A DNA stretch of 64,000 nt from Ovis canadensis (Eukaryota > Chordata > Mammalia > Artiodactyla > Bovidae). The stretch lies in NCBI RefSeq assembly GCF_042477335.2, contig NC_091256.1, forward strand, positions 37,540,001 to 37,604,000, read 5' to 3'. Below, in pieces: positions 57,860 to 64,000 of the stretch. The position numbers and the translations under genes were made by a program. The notes below the pieces were generated by a model. The model had not been told where the DNA came from. It was given only the letters and a program-made list of their open reading frames with translations, and ran no database searches. Each line of letters begins with the position of its first letter. Position 1 is the stretch's first letter.

Positions 57860-59295
57860 TAGTAATACTGTAAGGACGATCATCTCAAAAGATATCTATA
57901 AGCATCAAATAAAATGTAAACTATGATCTTGTAAATTCCAAAATATCACACAAAATATTAGCTACTTGTTATTTCTCTCATTTCTTTTGGCGGAAGCAAA
58001 AGAGTCCAGACTCTGGTCCCTGCTCTGCCCTTTCCAAGACCTGCAACCTCAAGCAAGTAACTTAATTCTTAAAGTATTTTAAATCTCTCAACTGCCTCTT
58101 GGACAGTTCTGTCATCTAGGAAACATTCTAGGATTACAAATCCTAGAATTTATAATCAGAGGAAACAAGTTAGATTGGAATAGGAAAGGATCAAAAAAGC
58201 AATCCTCTCTGAAGGGCCAGGGGAGATGAGGTCTTTCCTGGAGTGACCAGGAAAAAGGTTCTAGGACACGAAGGAAGAAAACAGGGAGCCATGAGGCATG
58301 GCCACTGATTTCTGGGCTGTGACAAGAGCATCCAGGTCTGGTGGTGAGCAGTAATCTGAGAGAGGAGTGTGGCCAGCACTGACCTAGATGGATGACCCAC
58401 AAAAAGGAAAAAAGGGAAAAAAAAGAAATAGCACCACTACCTAAATCCAGTCCTTCATGCATTCGGTCACTGTCCCCTGAGTAGTAGCATAGTCAGCTGT
58501 GATCTCCAGCGCTAAAAAGCAGCCGAATGGTCCTGCAGACACACACCGGTGTGATGCCCACACACATGCGCAAGGTAAAGGCCATCCTCCTGTTGGTACT
58601 GAGGGAAACAGAACCGGGAGGGCGTTCGGATGGCCCCTCCAGAGTCAGACAGACAGGGAAGCTCTTCGGAGGATGCTCAGGGATTTTATGGTGGAGCCAC
58701 AGGAGCCATGGGAATAACTGGTTTCAGGACAAATGCCACTGAAATTCCTACACGTGGGCCCATGTTATCCGCAAGGCTGTCTGCCTCCATGTACTGAGAG
58801 ACCCAAATCCTTTTCCAAGATTCTGAGAAAATCTCAAATAACCTCAAGAAAGGTAAGAATCACAGGCATCTCCAGGTTCTCAAGGGACTAGAGTCAGGAG
58901 AAGATCTGGCTCGGAGGAGGGGGAATAGATTGAAAAGGAGGACCTCTTGACTCTGAGAGCAGCTGGCGCCTGGTGACGTCATCCTCCAGGAACGATAATA
59001 TGATGAAGCCTGAGAGAAGGGTGGGTTCTCAGAAAGGGCTGAATGTTGTTTGTTATAATGACGATCTTGTTCCTATCTGGCAGCATATGGAATCAGGCCA
59101 GGAAAATTCCTCTGCGTAGAGGTCCATCCCCACCAATCAGGGGCTCCTCCCCACGGCCAGCAGTGAAACCTCTCAATGCCAAGTTTTTCTGCAAGATCCT
59201 ATTCTAAGTGTGTCAAAGAGTCTCTGGTTTATATAAAGATCTAGTTGACCCACAAGTTGTCTTCTGAGATCTGACAAACAGACCTTCTAAACACT
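57860..59295. other. CAPN2 intron 2 sequence, nothing recognised
   Basis: Mostly unique sequence, with a possible MIR trace near 58020-58100. No gene can be supported. Confidence 0.4.
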
Positions 59296-59299
59296 TCTT

Positions 59300-59475
59300 G
59301 TAGTGTTTCACAGTTGGCAGTGCATTTAACCTCCTAAGCCCTGTTATCCTTAGCTTTAACCTGGAGATGGTAGCAGCACCATCACAGAGCTTCTGTGAGA
59401 AATGAATGAGATGATGAAACTGCATCTCTTAGAACGGTGACTGGCACACAGGAAGGCCTCATAAGTAATGGCTAG
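59300..59475 (+). repeat. MIR SINE
   Basis: A diverged core (ATTTAACCTCCTAAGCCCTG) and the tail AACGGTGACTGGCACACAG. Confidence 0.7.
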
Positions 59476-60246
59476 TGTCCACCTACCCCTTGCAGTCAAG
59501 TGGCAGGAACCTGTAGCCCTGGCTAATGGGTAAGGAGATAGGGACATGATCAGTTCATGTAATAGAAGTCCAGATAGATGCAGCTTCAGGTACAGTTTGA
59601 TCCAGGGAACTATCCAGTGATAACACCAGGGCCTGGTCTCTCTCTCCGCCTTTCAGCCCCTCTTCCTTTGAGCTGGCTGCAAGATGGCTTCGGCAGCAAT
59701 AGACCACACATCATTGTAGAGCCAGTGAAATAGAAGAAGGAACCTGTCCACTCTCCCCCAAGTCCCAGGAGAGGTCTCCTCATACCTCCCTGGCTCTGGC
59801 TGGGTTACAGCACCTTCCCCGAGCCAACCACTGAAGCCAGGGAACGTGCTGCCTATTTGCTAGAGACCCACCTGCCTCCCACCTGGGAGCAGGGTCCATG
59901 CCACCCAAACCTCACAGGCAGGGAGGAGGCAGGGGAGGCTTGCTTCTCAGAGGGTCATCAGTGGTGCCAGAAAGGGAGCAATGGCTGCTGAGTGGGAAGC
60001 TACAGAGAGCCCACTGCATCTGCCCAACTGGAGGAGCAAAGTGACTTAACTTCCTTTGGTTACTGATTGATTAGGGAGGGGTGGGCCCCCTCTTTCCATA
60101 GGGTTGTCATGAGCACACAGAGGCCTCAGAGCTACTCATACAGCATCATCGCTAAGTGTTAGCAGGACAATCCAGTTCAAGAACTACCAGGACACCAAAT
60201 AGTCTGCAGAAATCAGAGATCATGGTGAACTTCAGTACCAGTTTTA

Positions 60247-60286
60247 ATGTGTGTGTGTGTGTGTGTGTGTGCGCGCGCACGTGTGC
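60247..60286 (+). repeat. 40-bp alternating purine-pyrimidine tract, tail of a SINE
   Basis: A (TG)n run passes directly into GCGCGCGCACGTGTGC with no break in purine/pyrimidine alternation. It lies inside the target-site duplication of the Bov-tA at 60287-60490, so it is that element's 3' tail. Confidence 0.88.
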
Positions 60287-60490
60287 TAGGTTGTGTCCAA
60301 CTCTTGGCAACCCCATGGACTATAGCCCGCCAGGCTCCCCTGTCCATGGGATTTTCCAGGCAAGAATACTGGAGTGGGTTGCCATTTCCTCCTCCAGGGG
60401 ACCTTCCCAACCCAGGGATCGAACTCATGTTCAAACCCTGCACTGGCAGACAGATTCTCTACCACTAGTGCCACGTGGAAGCCCATGACA
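60287..60490 (-). repeat. Bov-tA SINE
   Basis: A reversed element from GTTGTGTCCAACTCTTGG to the reversed head CTAGTGCCACGTGGAAGCCC. A short duplication TTTTAAT lies at 60242-60248 and 60492-60498. Confidence 0.88.
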
Positions 60491-60494
60491 CTTT

Positions 60495-61450
60495 TAATAG
60501 ATCTGCCAATTCATAAAAAGAAACCCAGCCATGGAAATCAAACTCATCTGAGGCTATTTCCTATTATTGTCATGGGAAATTATAGGAAAGTGCACATTCC
60601 CTAAGAAGGGAGTAAACTTCCTCATCCTTGCCCCAGAGCCTCCATCAGTCGGACCTTTTGTCTCGTGGAAAACATGACCCCCTCCCCGCCATCAGCTTGC
60701 TTCTGACCACGTGAAATGAGTGTGCGCTTTACACACGTGCTCTCATTACACCTCGTGAATGACCCACTTATCAGAGAGGAGGGCACTGAGACCAAGGCCA
60801 GGCTGCCAGACCAGCTGCCCATCTGGCTGTCCCCATCCTTACTCCCCTTGCGTGGTGCCCACACCCCCTGCAGAGGGCTTCATACGTCCTTGTCCATCCT
60901 CAAAGACAGCCTAGCCCAAGGTGCCTTCTCAGACTCAGGCCCTTGTATTTGCATCCATCGGGCCACCTGCTGGCCTCTCCTCCCTTGCCTCTACATCCCT
61001 TTCCCAGGAGAAGATGTATGATATTCGATCCCTTCCCATCCATCACGATGTTTTCTTCCTGTCACTCAATCTCACCTTTACAGCCTGTGTTCTCAGCAGC
61101 CTCTTCTGCCAGGTTGGCGTCCTCACTGCCCACATGCTCACTGCTGAGCACCTCCGGCGGACCAAGCAGGGAGCCAGCTGTGAGGACACAGTCCAGCCAC
61201 CACAGCGTCTACGTCTTTCAGGGAATGAATTCTCCCATCGCCACCCAACTGCTATCACAACGAAAACATCTCTCCCTCAGCAGCCCCCTCAAAGCATCAC
61301 CCCAGCCTTCCTCCACACCCCTCACATGAGGACCAGCTGGAACATCTGGGCCAGGTTGGCCTTAGGCTTCCAGCACCAGAGGCGGTGACAAGCTGTTTAA
61401 TATTCTCTTGGCACTGAGACCTCTCTGATAAGAGTTCCTTGTGCTGTGTT
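60495..61450. other. CAPN2: End of CAPN2 intron 2
   Basis: It contains traces of MIR (60720-60800) and L2 (about 60900-61050). The last 60 bases before exon 3 are moderately pyrimidine-rich. Confidence 0.45.
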
Positions 61451-61455
61451 CACAG

Positions 61456-61574
61456 GTGACTGCTGGCTGCTGGCCGCCATTGCCTCCCTCACTTTGAATG
61501 AAGAAATTCTGGCTCGAGTCGTCCCCCTGGACCAGAGCTTCCAGGAGAACTATGCAGGGATCTTCCACTTCCAG
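61456..61574 (+). CDS. CAPN2: Calpain-2, coding exon 3 (catalytic cysteine)
   Basis: This 119-base exon completes codon 103 and encodes residues 103-142. It starts [20 protein letters not shown] and ends AGIFHFQ. Cys105 in the GDCWLL motif is the catalytic nucleophile; the other two triad residues (His262, Asn286 in m-calpain numbering) are beyond the window. The acceptor is CACAG and the donor GTAACT, and the exon ends in phase 0. The exon length equals the usual length in classical calpains, and the catalytic motif is intact. Confidence 0.97.
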
Positions 61575-62567
61575 GTAACTTAATAGTTGGCTCAAGCTTC
61601 ACATCAGGTCCTGGTTGTTGTTCAGTTGCTCAGTCATGTCTGACTCTTTGCAACCCCATGGACTGCAGCACACCAGGCTTCCTTGTCCTTCACTATCTCT
61701 CGAGTTTGCTCAAACTCATGTCCATTGAATCAGTGATGCCATCCAACCTTCTCATTCCCTTTGCCTCCTGCCTTCAATCTTTTCTAGCATCAGGGTCTTT
61801 TGCAGTGAGTCGGCTCTTTGCATCAGGTGGCCAAAGTATTGGAGCTTCAGCTTCAGCATCAGTCCTTCCAATGAATATTCAGGGTTGATTTCCTTTAGGA
61901 TTGACTGGATTGATCTCCTTGCAGTCCAAGAGACTCTCAAGAGTCTTCTCCAACACCACAATTCAAACAGGACCTGGGGGCCAGGATCATGTCCTGGGTA
62001 CTAGGAGCAAGTGTGGAGGTTAGAATGGATCCTGGGGGCCAGGAGCAGATGCTAGGGGCCGAGGACAATACTCTTCTACTAAGGACACTGAGAAACATCA
62101 GGAAGCTCCCTTGCCTGCCACCGACCTGGGACCCTGTAAGGACAGCAATGGCAAGGAGGGCGGTAGGGCAGGGTTCTCAGGAAGTGGTTCCCAAGTTTTT
62201 TTAAAAAAGTGTGCTATTTAGGATCTGAGACAAAACATTAAGGTACGGCTCACTGTCCTCCTTGTATGCTGGTAAATGAGAAATAGTATTTTTTAAAGTA
62301 TAAGGTGCAGGGTAGAGGGTGGGAGGGGAGGGTGTGGCCTCAGAGGGAGGGGCAAGCGTGTGTCCTTGGTTTCTCAGTGAGGATGTACCTGCAGGAAGAG
62401 GGCTGGAGGAAGCACCTCTTCCCAGGGTGGGCTCATGGAGCCTACGCCCAGGGCCTCCTACGGGAGAAGCCAGGTGCAGCTGAGGCTCAAGGGGTGGAAA
62501 GGACCCCAGGCTGCCGCCTGCCACCAGGTCCTTCTCCAGGCCAGCCCCCTCTCTCCCTGCCCTGCAG
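61575..62567 (+). other. CAPN2: CAPN2 intron 3
   Basis: A 993-base phase-0 intron with a GTAACT donor and a CCCTGCAG acceptor. A BovB fragment takes up its first third; the rest looks unique. Confidence 0.95.
61618..61973 (-). mobile_element. BovB 3' fragment in CAPN2 intron 3
   Basis: The minus-strand end of BovB, starting GTTCAGTTGCTCAGTCATGT and ending at the CTCCAACACCACAATTCAAA region, 44 bases downstream of the exon 3 donor. Confidence 0.9.
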
Positions 62568-62701
62568 TTCTGGCAGTACGGCGAGTGGGTGGAGGTGGTG
62601 GTGGACGACAGGCTGCCCACCAAGGACGGGGAGCTGCTCTTCGTGCACTCGGCAGAGGGCAGCGAGTTCTGGAGTGCGCTGCTGGAGAAGGCCTACGCCA
62701 A
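62568..62701 (+). CDS. CAPN2: Calpain-2, coding exon 4
   Basis: This 134-base exon encodes residues 143-186 and the first two bases of codon 187. It begins [20 protein letters not shown] and ends in ALLEKAYAK across the junction. Glu175, a ligand of the PC1 calcium ion, is present. The acceptor is CCCTGCAG and the donor GTAAGT, phase 2. The sequence is highly conserved within the PC1 core. Confidence 0.97.
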
Positions 62702-63827
62702 GTAAGTGCCCGCACCCTGCCCCTGCCAGCCTGCCCCCAGCTCCCCTGCATTCTGGAAAAGACAGAAACTATTCAAGGACGATTTTGAAAAAAAAAAAAA
62801 AAGTCCTATACTACAGAAGGACTACTCTGGACAAAACTGGGCTCGAAATTCGAGGAGATAATGCACATGGCTATTGCCATTTTTCACCAAATGCACAGGA
62901 ACACGTTACGGTACTGATCGTGCTGGCCTTGAGGACATCTACTTCCTTGGCAGGTCATGTTACATTTTTGTCAGCTAAATACAGCAAAGATTTTTTGCCA
63001 AATGAGCAAAACAATTCATTGCAGAGGTATGAAAATTATGGAAATTTGCCCAGAATACATAATATACTGATTAGAAATGGTTTTCCCCAGCCCTCCTAGG
63101 TGCATCCCCCACAGGCTGCCTTGTCCAGTGCTCAGCACTGCCTGTTCTCAGCAGGAACCCACCCCCTACCACCATCTGTCCAACCCCCTGCAGAGTGTGC
63201 CCGGTCCTGGCCCTGATGCCTGGGCTATCTCTGGGAAAATGAGCAGCTCTCAGGCACCAGGAGGATTTCTGTTCCCTCCAGCCCCTGCCAAGGAGGAGGG
63301 CCAGGAGTCAGCCACCAGCTGTGAGAAGCTGGGGCCTGAATTGCTGCTAAGTCTACACACAAGCAGTAGAGTTAGGGAAGCCACAGGGCACCAACGTTGT
63401 GACCAGGGCACCATCAGGAGCGACCAGCACCTCCTAAGACAGTGCCGAGGATGCTCAGGGAAGCTGCTTTCATTACTGAACCGCTGTCCCCTTTTAAGCT
63501 ATAACCGCCAAACAGCCCATTTAGCAGACCCCTTTCCTGCCAGGATGCAGAGAGAATCAATACAGGAGGTTGGCGAGATAAACATCCAGGTCCTTCCAGC
63601 CCTAAGGTTCTATGAGACTTTTCCAAAAATTTCACAAAGTATCAGGCAGTGGTAACCACATGGACAGTCACCTGCCCTCATGGGCAACCCGAATTGGAGA
63701 CAAACCAAGGAGAGACTGAGCAGAGGGTCCCTGGAGCATCCAACAAAAGAGGCCTGAGTTGGGCGGGACACTTTGAGAAGTGGAAATTTCAACTCCGGTG
63801 GCCACAGTGTCTCTCCCCTTCCTGCAG
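62702..63827 (+). other. CAPN2: CAPN2 intron 4
   Basis: A 1126-base phase-2 intron with a GTAAGT donor and a CTTCCTGCAG acceptor. A 15-base A tract lies near 62789-62803. Short open frames show no recognisable domain, and no SINE is seen. Confidence 0.95.
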
Positions 63828-63996
63828 GATCAATGGGTGTTATGAAGCACTTTCGGGGGGCGCCACCACCGAGGGCTTCGAGGACTTCACTGGAGGCATC
63901 GCCGAGTGGTATGAGTTGAGGAAGGCCCCTCCCAACCTGTTCAGGATCATCCAGAAGGCTCTGCAGAAAGGCTCTCTCCTGGGCTGCTCCATCGAT
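63828..63996 (+). CDS. CAPN2: Calpain-2, coding exon 5
   Basis: This 169-base exon completes codon 187 and encodes through residue 243. It starts with [20 protein letters not shown] and ends GSLLGCSID. It covers the end of PC1 and the hinge into PC2. The donor begins GTAA at 63997 and the window ends at 64000. Exons 1-5 sum to 729 bases, exactly 243 codons. CAPN2 continues past the right edge. Confidence 0.97.
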
Positions 63997-64000
63997 GTAA

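Larger units (their letters stand above)
36567..61455 (+). other. CAPN2: CAPN2 intron 2
   Basis: A 24.9-kb phase-1 intron with a GTAAGT donor and a CACAG acceptor preceded by a pyrimidine-rich stretch. It is filled with Bov-tA, CHR and Bov-A2 SINEs, L1 fossils and a BovB fragment, listed separately. Stretches with nothing I can name include 37700-38990, 41090-42360, 43650-44640, 44875-46575, 46660-48155, 49760-51230 and 57860-59295. The 43.8-50.5 kb part is GC-richer than the rest and could hold regulatory DNA, but no motif proves it. Confidence 0.95.

Noticed and set aside
62789-62803. A tract in CAPN2 intron 4 as the tail of a retrogene
   Set aside because: No recognisable coding sequence precedes it and no target-site duplication was found.

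Overview
This is nuclear DNA of a ruminant, most likely a bovid. It carries many copies of ruminant-specific repeats: BovB (RTE-clade) LINE pieces, tRNA-derived Bov-tA SINEs, Bov-A monomers and Bov-A2 dimers. Older mammalian L1, L2, MIR and LTR fossils are also present. I cannot tell cattle, sheep, goat or another ruminant apart from this sequence.

The window covers a divergent calpain locus. At the left edge, on the minus strand, is the first coding exon of CAPN8 (555-791); the rest of that gene lies off the left end. On the plus strand CAPN2, the large subunit of m-calpain, starts at 31185 in a CpG island. Its first five coding exons are here (31185-31421, 36497-36566, 61456-61574, 62568-62701, 63828-63996). 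They total 729 bases, encode residues 1-243 in one continuous frame with consensus splice sites, and place the catalytic cysteine at residue 105. The window stops four bases into intron 5. The two start codons are about 30.4 kb apart and the genes are transcribed away from each other.

The intergenic interval (792 to about 30830) has no conventional gene that I can support. It holds an uninterrupted processed copy of RPL23A (2019-2489) with poly(A) tail and an 11-bp target-site duplication. It also holds three 1.1-1.6 kb 5'-truncated BovB copies, many SINEs, an L1 fossil, an L2 fossil and LTR remnants. CAPN2 introns 1-4 hold more of the same, including a nested L1-in-SINE insertion near 54.2-54.8 kb and a long inverted L1 fossil near 52-54 kb.

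I found no new multi-gene system. The most unusual structures are three. (1) A Bov-tA SINE at 16.5-16.8 kb has its pol III B box amplified into eight 13-bp tandem units. (2) A 183-bp segment, a SINE plus its flank, is present in inverted orientation at 11309-11491 and 12349-12532; target-site duplications show which copy is the original. (3) The RPL23A retrocopy is fully open. All calls come from reading the sequence and from memory of the families; no database search was run.
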